Positions 16,647 to 26,295 are shown, numbered from the stretch's first letter. The stretch is DNA of 64,000 nucleotides from G958295935 sp965224235 (GCA_965224235.1 CBDCYP010000002.1:496001-560000), one strand, 5' to 3'. Translations and numbers: made by a program. The notes: generated by a model from the sequence alone, not told the origin.

Positions 16647-17677
16647 ATGCAGCGAATCTTGGCGAAAACGGCGCATCGACCGGCGGTCGCGAGCGGGACA
16701 GAGGGCCGAAGATCGCCGCGATCGGAGGCGGGACCGGCCTGGCGACTTTCCTCCGCGGCATAAAGGAAGTCACCTCAAACGTCACGGGCGTGGTTACGGT
16801 CTCCGACGACGGCGGCAGTTCCGGAAGGCTACGGCACGAATTGGGCATCCTTCCGCCGGGCGACATCCGTAACTGCATCGTCGCTCTTGCCGAGGCCGAA
16901 CCCCTGATGAAGGAGCTCTTCGAGTACAGGTTTACGGAAGGCAACGGCCTCGCGGGCCATTCGTTCGGAAACCTGTTTATCGCCGCCATGTCCGGCGTCA
17001 CCGGGAATTTCGAGCAGGCGGTGAGTGAGTCCAGCCGGGTCTTGAAGGTCACCGGCCGGATCGTGCCTTCGACCCTCGTGGATGTCCGGCTGACCGCCGA
17101 GATGGCCGACGGGACGGTCGTGCTGGGCGAAACCAACATAGCCGCATCACCCAAACGAATAATGGACGTGCAGATTTCACCAGCGGGCCCAGAGGCGTTT
17201 GACGCCGCCATGAACGCCATTAGGGACGCCGAGCTTACGGTCATCGGGCCCGGCAGTTTGTACACGAGCCTCATTCCCAACCTCCTCATACCCGGGATCG
17301 CGCGTGCGCTGATCGAAAGTGAAGAGCCCGTTGTATACGTCTGCAACATTGCTACACAGCCGGGTGAAACGGACGGGTACACTCTGGAAGACCACCTGAA
17401 AGCGATCGAAAGGCACCTGCCGGGGCTGGCCATCGACTACGTAGTGGCCAACAGCAACATGAATCCGCTGGGTCCCGATTTCCCCTCCAGCGAACTGGTA
17501 AAGACAGGCAACATTGCGGCATTTCCGGCCCGGCTGATCACGGCCGACCTGATGAACGATGGCTTCAGAGGACACCACGATCCGGTCAAACTGGCATCGG
17601 TCCTGATGGACATCTACTACCAAAGCCGCGGCGTCTGGCAATGCCAGGATCTTCGGTGTTCGACTGTCAGCCTGTAG
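16643..17677 (+). CDS. yvcK: YvcK/CofD-family UDP-GlcNAc-binding regulator
   Basis: A 344-residue YvcK-type protein (gluconeogenesis factor, CofD-like Rossmann fold). In Bacillus it is a UDP-sugar-binding regulator of cell-wall metabolism and carbon use. Seen are AAIGGGTGLATFLRGIK, VTVSDDGGSSGRLR, PPGDIRNCIVALAE and IGPGSLYTSLIPNLLIPGI, all hallmark segments. Its ATG overlaps the gatB stop (ATGA), and secG follows after 18 bases, so the three genes probably form one transcript. The last residues (WQCQDLRCSTVSL) look unlike the family. Confidence 0.92.
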   Translation: MNAANLGENGASTGGRERDRGPKIAAIGGGTGLATFLRGIKEVTSNVTGVVTVSDDGGSSGRLRHELGILPPGDIRNCIVALAEAEPLMKELFEYRFTEGNGLAGHSFGNLFIAAMSGVTGNFEQAVSESSRVLKVTGRIVPSTLVDVRLTAEMADGTVVLGETNIAASPKRIMDVQISPAGPEAFDAAMNAIRDAELTVIGPGSLYTSLIPNLLIPGIARALIESEEPVVYVCNIATQPGETDGYTLEDHLKAIERHLPGLAIDYVVANSNMNPLGPDFPSSELVKTGNIAAFPARLITADLMNDGFRGHHDPVKLASVLMDIYYQSRGVWQCQDLRCSTVSL

Positions 17678-17695
17678 ACTAAGTACTGCGGAAAT

Positions 17696-17917
17696 ATGGA
17701 TATCAAATTCGCCCTACAATTTGTCGAAATAGCCGTCGCAATCGTGCTGGTCGCCGTATTGCTGCTTCAGGTGCGAGGCTCGGGGACCACACTTTTCGGC
17801 CAGGCCGAGAGTTCGTACCGGTCCCGCCGGGGTGTGGAACGCCTTATGTTTCGCTCCACGATCGTGCTCGCGGGTATGTTCGTAGTGATCGCCATCGTTA
17901 ACGTCCGGCTGGGCTGA
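17696..17917 (+). CDS. secG: Preprotein translocase subunit SecG
   Basis: A 73-residue protein with two membrane spans (about residues 4-25 and 52-71) separated by the SecG loop TTLFGQAESSYRSRRGVER, where the F/G-rich turn and RRG-x-E are conserved. It assists SecYE in the membrane. Length is normal. It sits directly behind yvcK and is the last gene before a convergent junction with cysS. Confidence 0.9.
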   Translation: MDIKFALQFVEIAVAIVLVAVLLLQVRGSGTTLFGQAESSYRSRRGVERLMFRSTIVLAGMFVVIAIVNVRLG

Positions 17918-17935
17918 TCGCGCCGACAGGCTGCC

Positions 17936-17954
17936 GAATCCCGGGCTCGGATTC
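17936..17954. terminator. Possible hairpin between secG and cysS
   Basis: GAATCC (17936-17941) and GGATTC (17949-17954) form a 6-bp stem with a 7-base loop in the 90-base convergent gap. There is no T-run, so intrinsic termination is uncertain. Confidence 0.3.
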
Positions 17955-18007
17955 GCCGTGATCCCGGTGTGAACTACCTTTCTTGAAACTTCCTGTCTGA
18001 GCGCACG

Positions 18008-19372
18008 TCAGGTTCGGACCCACGTAGACCCGTTCGGTCCGTCCGCCACGGCAATCCCATTCTCTTCCAGCGTCGCCCGTGCGGCGTCCGCGTCGACGTA
18101 CTGCTTGGCCTTCCGCAGTTCCGAACGCATCATAACGAGGCGTTCCACCTCTTCGTCCGACAACTGTCCGTCAACCTTGTCAGGCACATCCTCGAGAGCC
18201 AGGCCGAGAACCCCGGAAAGCTCTTTCAGCTTCGACTGGGCGTCATCAATACGTTTCCCCGAGTCGCGAGCCCGAAATATGTCTCTGCCGAGATCAAACA
18301 GGACGGCGACCGCCTGCGGCGTGTTCAGATCGTCGTCCATGACCTGAATGAACCGTTCTCCATACGCCGTAGGATCCAATGACTCGCTCAACCCGGACGA
18401 TTCAGCTTCGATCGCGGAACGCAGCCGCCGGACCGCCCGCTCTTTTTCGTCGATGGCACACTCCTCGTATCGGAGCGGGGCCCGATAGTGGCTGCTCAAC
18501 ATCCATAGTCGCAGCGTATCGGGAGAAAATCGCTTCAGGGCATCCCCAACGAAGATGATGTTGCCGATGGATTTGCTCATCTTCTCGTCGGACAGCTGGA
18601 GCAATCCGTTGTGCATCCAGATCCTTGCGAACGGCTCCACGCCTGTGGCGGTCTCGCTCTGGGCGAGTTCGTTTTCATGGTGCGGGAAAATAAGGTCCAG
18701 GCCGCCGCCGTGAATGTCGATTGAGTCGCCGAGGTGCTTGCGCGCCATCGCGCTGCACTCGATGTGCCACCCAGGCCTGCCCGGTCCCCACGGACTGTCC
18801 CACGACGGTTCATCCGGCCTGGCAGCCTTCCACAGCGCAAAGTCGGCCGGCGCCCGTTTGCCTATACCCACCTCGCCGCGGGCGCCTTCAAGCATCTGTT
18901 CGACGGAACGACGGGTCAACTTGCCGTAGTCGTCATCTGCGCTCACGCTGAAATACACAGAGCCATGACTTTCGTACGCCGCGCCGGTGTCTACCAAAGT
19001 GGAAATCATGTTGATGATCTCCGGTATGTGCTCAGTCGCTTTGGGGTATAGGTTGGCCCGCCGGACGTTCAGGCCGTCGAGTTCGTCGAAGAACGCGGCC
19101 GTATACTTCTCGGCCACCTCGGAAGAAGCGACCCCTTCCCTGTTGGCGCGGGCGATTATCTTATCGTCGATGTCCGTGAAGTTCTGAACGCGCTTCACGC
19201 TGAATCCCCGATATTCAAGGTATCTATGCAGAACCTCAAAAACGGTCGTGCTGAGCGCATGGCCGATGTGTGGCCTGTCGTAAACCGTGACTCCGCATAC
19301 GTAAAGGCCTACCTCGCGATCGACTGGGCCGAGGTCTTCTTTGATTCGCGTGAGGGAGTTGTAAAGACGCAT
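18008..19372 (-). CDS. cysS: Cysteinyl-tRNA synthetase
   Basis: A 454-residue class I synthetase charging tRNA(Cys). HIGH-type motif DRPHIGHA, KMSKS motif DEKMSKSIGN, and zinc ligands in LYVCGVTVYD, WHIECSAMARKHLG and FPHHENELAQSE are all present, and the C-terminal DALR region follows. Start ATG 19372 gives the standard MRLYNSLTR. It is the last gene of a minus-strand run (VTT protein, ispDF, cysS), 27 bases after ispDF. Confidence 0.97.
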   Translation of the reverse strand: MRLYNSLTRIKEDLGPVDREVGLYVCGVTVYDRPHIGHALSTTVFEVLHRYLEYRGFSVKRVQNFTDIDDKIIARANREGVASSEVAEKYTAAFFDELDGLNVRRANLYPKATEHIPEIINMISTLVDTGAAYESHGSVYFSVSADDDYGKLTRRSVEQMLEGARGEVGIGKRAPADFALWKAARPDEPSWDSPWGPGRPGWHIECSAMARKHLGDSIDIHGGGLDLIFPHHENELAQSETATGVEPFARIWMHNGLLQLSDEKMSKSIGNIIFVGDALKRFSPDTLRLWMLSSHYRAPLRYEECAIDEKERAVRRLRSAIEAESSGLSESLDPTAYGERFIQVMDDDLNTPQAVAVLFDLGRDIFRARDSGKRIDDAQSKLKELSGVLGLALEDVPDKVDGQLSDEEVERLVMMRSELRKAKQYVDADAARATLEENGIAVADGPNGSTWVRT

Positions 19373-19399
19373 TCGGTTAACGGCGGGGCGGTGTGGTGG

Positions 19400-20608
19400 T
19401 TAGTGCGCGAGCCGGGAGAGGGTGGCGATAGCCTGTGCGGCGATGCCTTCCCCTGCGCCCGTCGCGCCTACGCCATCGGTAGAGGTCACCTTTATGTTCA
19501 CGGACGTAAACGGGATGTTGGCGGATTTGGCTATCTGTATTGCCATGTCGCGCAGGTGGCCAGCCAATTTGGGACGTTGGGCCACGATTGTAGCATCGAG
19601 ATGGGCTATGGCCCATCCGCCCGCAAGGGCCAGCTCGACACACTTCGACACGATAACCCCGCTGTCGATCCCTGCCAATTGTCGATCGGAAGACGGGAAG
19701 TGTGAACCCAGATCGCCCAGTGACGCCGCCCCCAAAATACTGCTGGATATGGCGTGCAGCAAAACGTCCCCGTCGGAGTGACCGTCAAGGTGTTGGTCGA
19801 ACGGAACATCCACCCCTCCCAGCCGCAACGGCCCGCCGACGGCGAGCCGGTGGCCGTCGAACCCCGTACCCCAACGCTGCTCGCCAACAGGCGGTGCCCC
19901 ACTCTTCCCGCGGTACACAATAAGCTTGGCGAAGAGCAGGTCGCCCGGCGTAGTGATCTTGATGTTCTCGGGGTGGCCGTCGAAAATCGCGACCAGGCCG
20001 CCGCCGAGCTCGACCATCGCTGCGTCATCGGTGACATCGGCGGTGACTGTTTCGTACGCGGCGGACAGGACCTCGGTTCGAAATATCTGTGGTGTCTGTA
20101 TCGCCCACAGCCCGCGCCTGTCGAGCGTGTTCGTCACTACGCGATTCGGCCCGCAGGCCTTGATCGTGTCGTTTACCGGCACGCCTGCTGCCACAGCCCC
20201 GGTGACTCGGGCAGCGGCAAGCCCGCGCTCGATCATCACTTCATCTACGAACGGGCGTGCGCCGTCGTGAACCGCTACAAACTCCGTGGCGGCGGCCGAA
20301 GTCATGAGCGTACGTAAACCGATGCGGGCCGAATCCTGTCGCCTGTCGCCGCCCTTAGTGCAGATCACGAGGTTGTCGAGGCCCATGTCAGACACAAGGT
20401 TTCGTCCGCGCTCCAGATTTTCCGCCGAAAGAACGAGTGAGATTCCCGCGACGTGTTTGCTCCGTGCAAATACCTTGAGGCTGTGGCCAAGCACGGGGGC
20501 GCCGTTCAGGTCGGCGAACTGCTTGTCGTCCCCACCCATGCGGGTACTCGACCCTGCGGCAACGATGATCACGCTCAGTGATCGTGAATTCAAATGTGTG
20601 TCATCCAT
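19400..20608 (-). CDS. ispDF: Bifunctional IspDF: MEP cytidylyltransferase / MECDP synthase
   Basis: A 402-residue fusion. Residues 10-230 are IspD, which joins CTP to 2-C-methyl-D-erythritol 4-phosphate (VIIVAAGSSTRMGGDDKQF and VHDGARPFV). Residues about 243-402 are IspF, which forms 2,4-cyclodiphosphate (metal site GTGFDGHRL, HSDGDVLLHAISSSILGA, GDLGSHFP, TSTDGVGATGAGEGI). IspE acts between the two steps, so the fusion joins non-consecutive reactions of the non-mevalonate isoprenoid pathway. That pathway feeds the hopanoid cluster at 27-37 kb. Its start overlaps the end of the upstream VTT gene by 8 bases. Confidence 0.95.
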   Translation of the reverse strand: MDDTHLNSRSLSVIIVAAGSSTRMGGDDKQFADLNGAPVLGHSLKVFARSKHVAGISLVLSAENLERGRNLVSDMGLDNLVICTKGGDRRQDSARIGLRTLMTSAAATEFVAVHDGARPFVDEVMIERGLAAARVTGAVAAGVPVNDTIKACGPNRVVTNTLDRRGLWAIQTPQIFRTEVLSAAYETVTADVTDDAAMVELGGGLVAIFDGHPENIKITTPGDLLFAKLIVYRGKSGAPPVGEQRWGTGFDGHRLAVGGPLRLGGVDVPFDQHLDGHSDGDVLLHAISSSILGAASLGDLGSHFPSSDRQLAGIDSGVIVSKCVELALAGGWAIAHLDATIVAQRPKLAGHLRDMAIQIAKSANIPFTSVNIKVTSTDGVGATGAGEGIAAQAIATLSRLAH

Positions 20609-21221
20609 TGAAAAGGCTTCCTACAACAGGGACCCCGTAGACAAATCCGTAGTAGCAAGCGTACGCGACGCCGATTGACTTGATCGACTTCGCAACAAAC
20701 AAGATCGCTATGAACCTGCGCACAGGGTACGCGATGCTGCCGGCCGCGATACCGACTACGTCAAACGCGGGGTTCGGAACGATCGACATCGCGAAGAGAA
20801 ACACGATCCCGTAGCGGCGCATCCACTCCTGAATACGCAGATACCACTTGTGGCGTTCCACAAAGCTGCGGCCGGTCACTCCGGCCATGTAGCCGGTCAT
20901 TTCGCCCAGGGCCTCTGCCGAGCCGGCCACTATGCCGACTGCGATCGGATTCAACCCAATCTCCGGCGTTGCCGCGAGACACACCGCGGCGATACCCGGC
21001 ACCGGAACCACGATAGAAGCGGAACTGATGAAACTGAGTACCCATACCCCGGCAAAGCCGACCGACTTCAGTTCGAACTGGCCGAGAAGCCAGGCGACCA
21101 GGCCCGCAATCACGAACGCCAGGACGACGGCCAGTATCGCCACCCTGAACACAAGGTCGCGGTGTTGGTTCAGCCACTCCCCTGAGGGATTCGGCTGCCG
21201 TTCGTCGCTGATTTCAGTCAC
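20601..21221 (-). CDS. VTT-domain (DedA/SNARE-associated type) membrane protein, copy A
   Basis: A 206-residue polytopic membrane protein of the VTT fold, a family implicated in lipid scrambling and membrane homeostasis. A first span is at about residues 25-46. The VTT signatures are VVPVPGIAAVCLAA, GSAEALGEMTGYMAG and MSIVPNPAFDVVGIAAGSIAYPVRRF. It is closely similar to the next gene upstream (21442-22092), so the two are tandem paralogues. It overlaps ispDF by 8 bases, suggesting joint expression. Confidence 0.85.
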   Translation of the reverse strand: MTEISDERQPNPSGEWLNQHRDLVFRVAILAVVLAFVIAGLVAWLLGQFELKSVGFAGVWVLSFISSASIVVPVPGIAAVCLAATPEIGLNPIAVGIVAGSAEALGEMTGYMAGVTGRSFVERHKWYLRIQEWMRRYGIVFLFAMSIVPNPAFDVVGIAAGSIAYPVRRFIAILFVAKSIKSIGVAYACYYGFVYGVPVVGSLFNG

Positions 21222-21441
21222 GAGTCATTGCGCCAAGTTTGTATTGCGCGTCAAAGCAGGGAAGTAACGGGCCCCGAGCCGGTCGTTCGCGCATCCCCTC
21301 ATTTTCGCACTCAGGGCGCCGCAAACCTGGGGGCGCCCGTACGAATGTCCCAGACCCGGGCGGCTGTCTATGGTCGCCAAATCTACCGGCGGGCTCGTCC
21401 AGCGGCGCAGTTTCGGGAGAGCCAGGATCTCGGCCTCGACC

Positions 21442-22092
21442 TCAGGTCAATCTGATTATCCAGTCGATGCCCTGCCTGCATGCGTAAGCTACCACCACGA
21501 ACTTGATCACCTTCCCGGCCAGCACGTAGAGTAGAAATCGCTTGAGCGGATAGCCGAGCGAACCGGCGGCAATACCAGCGATGTCGAATAATGGGTTCGG
21601 GATAACCGACAGGACGAACAGGGTCAAGCCACCGTTGGAGATCACCAACTGCCTGAAACGATCGTAGCGCTTTGACCGCTGAATGAGCGTGGTTCCGCCG
21701 TAACCGGCAAGGTACCCGCTCATTTCCCCGATCGTGGACCCAAACCCTCCAGCGAGACCAAGCAGCGCCGGGTTGAGACCGACGTCGCCCGCGCTTGCGC
21801 CGCACACGGCGGCAAGGCCCGGCACCGGCACTATCACCGACGCCGATCCTATTAAGTTGACCGCAAGTACGCCAGCGTACCCCACGTTCTGAATTTCAAG
21901 CCGGCCGGTTGCCCACATGAACGTTCCGAACGCAATCGAGGCCCCGACGACCGACCAAATGCCGACGCTAAATGCTTTCGGATGCGCCGCCGCCCACTCG
22001 CCAAGGGCGTTCGAGGGACGAGGTGATCTTGCGGGACCAGACGGCGAATGTCCGTCCGTCTGAGTTTCCCCGTCCTGATCTGATGGAATCAA
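21442..22092 (-). CDS. VTT-domain membrane protein, copy B
   Basis: A 216-residue paralogue of the 20601-21221 protein, with a more hydrophilic N-terminus (SDQDGETQTDGHSPSGPARS). It shares SVIVPVPGLAAVCGAS, FGSTIGEMSGYLAGYGG and LSVIPNPLFDIAGIAAGSLGYPLKRF with copy A. Four or five hydrophobic segments are visible. About 220 bases separate the copies, with no gene between them. It is probably a lipid-handling membrane protein; a precise role cannot be assigned. Confidence 0.85.
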   Translation of the reverse strand: MIPSDQDGETQTDGHSPSGPARSPRPSNALGEWAAAHPKAFSVGIWSVVGASIAFGTFMWATGRLEIQNVGYAGVLAVNLIGSASVIVPVPGLAAVCGASAGDVGLNPALLGLAGGFGSTIGEMSGYLAGYGGTTLIQRSKRYDRFRQLVISNGGLTLFVLSVIPNPLFDIAGIAAGSLGYPLKRFLLYVLAGKVIKFVVVAYACRQGIDWIIRLT

Positions 22093-22344
22093 GCGATTAT
22101 TCAGGGATGTCTTCCGCCTTACAAGAAGGCACTGGTATGAGGACGGCCAGATTGAATTCCGGAGAAAAGAACTTCACACGCTCGCCTTCACCACGGCCGG
22201 GGAGCGGCGTCATACGTCGGCGCCCGCCTCACGACCCGGCGAGGCCCATCACGACCCTCCCCCGGGGCCGCGGCAAAGGTGGATATATCTTGGTCGGAAG
22301 TTGATTCGCGGCCTAGCCCGCGAGAGGTCAGAACCGCCGCCGGA

Positions 22345-24807
22345 TCACGTCGCCGACAGCATAGGAATCCCGCTCTCCGCAAAGGTCAGCCGGTCATTTT
22401 CAACGTCCACGACAATTTTCGATCCCGGGCCGAAGTCGCCTGACAAAACCCGCTTTGACAGTGGATTCTCAAGGTGACGCTGGATCGCCCGAGCAAGCGG
22501 CCGGGCCCCGTACATCTTGTCGAACCCCTCTTCGCCAAGCCACCGCCGGGCGGCCATCGTCAATTCAATGTCGACATCCAGTTCGCGGACCCGCTCCCGG
22601 ACCAACGCGATCATTTTGTCGACGATCAGCAGGATGTCATCCCTCGTCAGCGGATCGAAGACGATTATGTCGTCAATCCGGTTCAGGAATTCCGGACGAA
22701 AAACCCTCTTGAGCGAGGTGTCGACAGACGCCCTGAATCGTTGATTTTTGTCGCTGTCATTCCGCACTCCCTGGAATCCCAGAGCCTCCTCCGAAACGCC
22801 CTCGGTCCCAAGATTACTGGTCATGATGATTACTGTGTTCCGGAAGTCGACGGTCCTGCCCTGCCCGTCCGTCAACCGGCCATCATCAAGCACCTGAAGA
22901 AGCGTGTTGAACACGTCTGGGTGGGCCTTCTCGATCTCGTCAAACAGGACAACGCTGAACGGCCTGCGCCTGATCGACTCCGTGAGTTGCCCGCCATCGT
23001 CGAACCCGACGTAGCCCGGGGGAGCGCCGATGAGCCTCGAAACGGCGTGCCGCTCCTGGTACTCCGACATGTCGACCCTCACCATGTTCTCCTCGTCGTC
23101 AAACAGGTACTCGGCAAGAGCCCTCGCGAGTTCCGTCTTGCCGACTCCAGTGGGACCCAGAAAAATGAAGCTGCCGATAGGCCGCCTTGGGTCCTTCAAC
23201 CCCGCTCTGGCGCGGCGAATAGCGTCCGACAACACAGTGACCGCCGATTCCTGACCGATCACCCGCCTGTGAAGCCTGTCTTCAAGGTGGAGCAGCCTTT
23301 CCGCCTCGCCCTCGACAAGCCGCGCAACGGGGATGCCTGTACGCTCACTGATCAGTTCCGCGATAAGTTCATGGTCGACTGTGCCGCCGACCTTGTGATT
23401 TTCCATCCATCCGGCCTTTGCCTGGTCGAACTTCTGGGACGACCTCAGACGCTCCGACCTATGGCCCGCGGCGGCCTCGTAGTCGCCTCGCTCTGACGCC
23501 GAACTTTCTTCTTCAGCGAGGCGCTGAATCCGGGCCTCCTCTTCCTTGAGCTCGGCTGGGAAACTCTCGTTCTCTATGCGTAACCTCGCGGCAGCCTCGT
23601 CGATTAGGTCGACGGCCTTGTCGGGCAGCATCCGGTCTGAAATGTACCGGGCGCCAAGCAAAGCCGCCGATTCGAGCGCCTGATCGTCGATCTTAATGCC
23701 ATGGTGCTTTTCGTACCTCGGTCTGAGATTCCGGAGCATCTGAACCGTGTCGTCGATCGACGGCTCTTCAACCCAGATCGGCGAGAAGCGGCGTTCGAGG
23801 GCTTTGTCGGCCTCGATACGCTTGCGGTACTCGTCAGATGTCGTCGCGCCAATCGTTTGCATCTCTCCGCGAGCCAACGCCGGTTTCATCATGTTTGACG
23901 CATCCAGTGCGCCGTCCCCGCTTGCCCCTGCGCCGACCACAGTGTGAATCTCGTCGATAAACAAGACTATTTCGCCGGCGGCGTCCTTGATCTCATCCAT
24001 GACGGCCTTGAGGCGCTCTTCGAACTCGCCGCGGAACTTTGCACCGGCTATCAGCGAACCCATGTCGAGCGCAATGACCGTCCTGCCCTTCAGGCTTTCA
24101 GGCACGTCGCCGTTGTGGATGCGTTGCGCCAGTCCCTCCGCGATTGCGGTCTTGCCGACCCCCGCATCCCCGATCAGCACGGGGTTGTTCTTCGTTCTCC
24201 GGCAGAGGGTCTGCATTACCCGCCTGATCTCCGCGTCGCGGCCCACGACCGGATCGAGCCGGCCTTCGCGAGCCATTCCGGTCAGATCAACGCTGTACTT
24301 CGCAAGGGCCTGATACTTGCTTTCGGCCCTCTGATCGGTCACGCGCTGAGAACCTCGCACGTCGAGCAACGCCTGATAAATGCGCTCCTTGGTGATGTTG
24401 CGCTTCTCGAACGCCCTGCCGACGCTGCCGCCAATGCCATCCTGTGCCAGAGCCAGAAGCAGGTGCTCTGTGCTGATGAACTCGTCTTTCAGGCGCTTCG
24501 ACTCTTCCCGAGCGCCATCGATGACGGCCCGCACCCTCGGCGTTGCGAATATCTGGCTCGTCGTCGATTGTTGGCGACTCAGCTTTGGCGCGCTGCCGAG
24601 ACCCGATCGTATTTCCGCAGCGATTTCGGCAGGACTCACGCCGAGCTTTTCCAACAGGCGGGCGGGCAAGCCGTCCGAAACATCGAGCAGACCCAATAGA
24701 ATGTGCTCAGCGTCCCATTGCGAGCGCCGCATCTGCATCACGAGGTTCTGCGACGAGCCGAGCGCCGCCTGTGCTTGTTCGGTGAAGTCTTCTTGTCTAA
24801 GAACCAT
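22345..24807 (-). CDS. clpC: ClpC-type AAA+ unfoldase
   Basis: 820 residues: Clp N-domain repeats (1-145), a first AAA+ module (Walker A GDAGVGKT, 213-220), a short middle domain of about 50 residues (415-465) and a second AAA+ module (Walker A GPTGVGKTE, 551-559). The short middle domain, and LGF at 676-678 where ClpP-binding loops carry such tripeptides, favour ClpC over the disaggregase ClpB. It would unfold substrates for ClpP. It lies 57 bases after hspR and ends the cbpA-hspR-clpC run, so HspR control is likely. Confidence 0.92.
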   Translation of the reverse strand: MVLRQEDFTEQAQAALGSSQNLVMQMRRSQWDAEHILLGLLDVSDGLPARLLEKLGVSPAEIAAEIRSGLGSAPKLSRQQSTTSQIFATPRVRAVIDGAREESKRLKDEFISTEHLLLALAQDGIGGSVGRAFEKRNITKERIYQALLDVRGSQRVTDQRAESKYQALAKYSVDLTGMAREGRLDPVVGRDAEIRRVMQTLCRRTKNNPVLIGDAGVGKTAIAEGLAQRIHNGDVPESLKGRTVIALDMGSLIAGAKFRGEFEERLKAVMDEIKDAAGEIVLFIDEIHTVVGAGASGDGALDASNMMKPALARGEMQTIGATTSDEYRKRIEADKALERRFSPIWVEEPSIDDTVQMLRNLRPRYEKHHGIKIDDQALESAALLGARYISDRMLPDKAVDLIDEAAARLRIENESFPAELKEEEARIQRLAEEESSASERGDYEAAAGHRSERLRSSQKFDQAKAGWMENHKVGGTVDHELIAELISERTGIPVARLVEGEAERLLHLEDRLHRRVIGQESAVTVLSDAIRRARAGLKDPRRPIGSFIFLGPTGVGKTELARALAEYLFDDEENMVRVDMSEYQERHAVSRLIGAPPGYVGFDDGGQLTESIRRRPFSVVLFDEIEKAHPDVFNTLLQVLDDGRLTDGQGRTVDFRNTVIIMTSNLGTEGVSEEALGFQGVRNDSDKNQRFRASVDTSLKRVFRPEFLNRIDDIIVFDPLTRDDILLIVDKMIALVRERVRELDVDIELTMAARRWLGEEGFDKMYGARPLARAIQRHLENPLSKRVLSGDFGPGSKIVVDVENDRLTFAESGIPMLSAT

Positions 24808-24864
24808 GGCCGATTTCCTTCCGCCTTTCGGGTAGGTCGCCCTTTTGTGTTTCCCTTGCCTTGC

Positions 24865-25206
24865 TTAGTCCTGTCCGCCGCGTCCCGGGAGTGTCCGTCC
24901 GCTGTCTCGCATCCGGATCATCTCTACGGTCAATTCAGTTACTTGTTGTTCTAGTTTGCCGATTCGTTCAAGTAGTTTCGTCATCACCTCGACTCCCGCC
25001 AGGTTCAGGCCGAGATTGTTTTTCCATTCCGTTATCTGCAGGATCCGCTCGATGTCTGTCTGTGAATACATACGAACGCGCCCCAGGCTGCGGCCGGGCA
25101 CGACTAAACCCCATCGCTCGTAGTTCCGCAGCGTCTGCTGATGAACTCCGATCATCCGGGCCACCACGCCGATGGCGTACACGGGCTCATCTCTGCCGAT
25201 TGTCAT
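24865..25206 (-). CDS. hspR: HspR, MerR-type heat-shock repressor
   Basis: 113 residues. The MerR winged-helix is at residues 8-75: YAIGVVARMIGVHQQTLRNYERWGLVVPGRS, then MYSQTDIERILQI and NLAGVEVM, matching HspR of actinobacteria, where it binds CTTGAGT-type inverted repeats with DnaK as co-repressor. A coiled-coil segment (LLERIGKLEQQVTELTVEMIR) follows. Its ATG overlaps the stop of the upstream DnaJ-like gene (ATGA). Likely autoregulated with clpC and possibly hsp20. Confidence 0.92.
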   Translation of the reverse strand: MTIGRDEPVYAIGVVARMIGVHQQTLRNYERWGLVVPGRSLGRVRMYSQTDIERILQITEWKNNLGLNLAGVEVMTKLLERIGKLEQQVTELTVEMIRMRDSGRTLPGRGGQD

Positions 25207-26114
25207 TTGCCCTCTCCCGTCGTCGTCCGAGCCGTCACCGATCCAACTTGCCGGAGTTGTGAAAATAGTTCCTGTTCTTCCATCGACAGCTTCTCGGGGA
25301 GCCTGACGTCGACCACTGCCACGATGTCGCCAAATGATGTGCCCGACTCGGACTTGGGCATTCCCTTGCCGCGAATTCGCAGCGCAGTTCCGTTTTGTGT
25401 GCCGGGCGGAATCGTCAACGCCACCTTGCCGGACATAGTCGGGACCTCGATCTCTCCGCCAAGGACCGCGTCCAGGAGCGGCACCGGGACTTTGACGCGA
25501 AGGTTGTCGCCACTACGCTCAAAACCGGGGTCCGGGCGGACCTTCACGGTGATCAGTAGCTCGACATCGGATCGCGGCTTTATGCGGATTTTGACGCCGT
25601 CCCGGATTCCAGCAGGGATGTCGACGTCATATTCACGTTGCGATTCGACACCGCGGCCGAACTTCAGCCGGCGGGTGGTTCCGCGATGCGCCTCTTGCAG
25701 CGATATTTCCGCGGTTGTCTCAATCACCTGCGGGCCAGACGGGGTATTCCGCCTCTGCCCGGTCCGCCCGAATCCTCCGCCAAAGAGGTCGAAAATTGAA
25801 CCGGATTGACCACGGTATCCTCCGAAGTTGAAGTCACTGAAGCCATGCGCCCGAGAGCCGTTGTCAACCCCGGCGCGCCTCAGGTCATCCGCATGCCGCC
25901 AGTTTTCGCCGTACTGGTCGTAGTCCTTGCGGGTTTGGTCGTCCGACAGGACCTCGTAGGCCTCATTTACCAGCTTGAACCGCTCCGCGGTGGACTGATC
26001 TCCGGGGTTGACGTCCGGATGCAGCCTGCGGGCCAACTTCCGATACGCGTCGCGCACATCCTTGCCGGATGCGTTCCGGGGCAGTTCGAGCACGTCGTAG
26101 TAATTGGCGTCCAA
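25203..26114 (-). CDS. cbpA: CbpA-like DnaJ co-chaperone
   Basis: About 303 residues. The J domain at 3-65 carries the DnaK-activating HPD (RLHPDVNP). A G/F-rich stretch (FGGYRGQSGSIFDLFGGGFG) and two C-terminal substrate-binding domains follow (DIPAGIRDGVKIRI, IPPGTQNGTALRIRGKGMP). There is no CxxCxGxG zinc domain, so it is a type II DnaJ (CbpA). TTG 26114, with GGAG seven bases upstream, gives the expected MDANYYDVLEL; longer in-frame starts would add an unlikely N-terminus. dnaK and grpE are not in the window. Confidence 0.92.
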   Translation of the reverse strand: MDANYYDVLELPRNASGKDVRDAYRKLARRLHPDVNPGDQSTAERFKLVNEAYEVLSDDQTRKDYDQYGENWRHADDLRRAGVDNGSRAHGFSDFNFGGYRGQSGSIFDLFGGGFGRTGQRRNTPSGPQVIETTAEISLQEAHRGTTRRLKFGRGVESQREYDVDIPAGIRDGVKIRIKPRSDVELLITVKVRPDPGFERSGDNLRVKVPVPLLDAVLGGEIEVPTMSGKVALTIPPGTQNGTALRIRGKGMPKSESGTSFGDIVAVVDVRLPEKLSMEEQELFSQLRQVGSVTARTTTGEGK

Positions 26115-26191
26115 ATTCGTTCTCCGGCTGGCACTTTTCCTCAAGGGGCCGTCTAACAGCAACTATCCTAACAGCTTAACAGTCACTTTAC

Positions 26192-26221
26192 TTGACAAGC
26201 TAGTTATCAGATACATATTAT
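26192..26221 (+). promoter_or_regulatory. Promoter of hsp20, with a palindrome over the -35 box
   Basis: TTGACA (26192-26197), an 18-base spacer, then TATTAT (26216-26221). The -35 box lies inside CTTGACAAG (26191-26199), a perfect 4-1-4 palindrome, and GTCAAG recurs just downstream in the leader. The half-site CTTGA resembles HspR sites. Three TAACAG copies lie just upstream at about 26155-26181. Confidence 0.55.
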
Positions 26222-26295
26222 TACTCATGTCAGAGTCAAGGCGGACCGCCCGGCTCGACGATCAAATATCGGGTTTGGATTTAGAGGAGAAAGAC

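Noticed and set aside
22474..23496. 340-codon open frame on the plus strand
   Set aside because: Antisense to clpC, no recognisable domain; a compositional mirror of the real gene.
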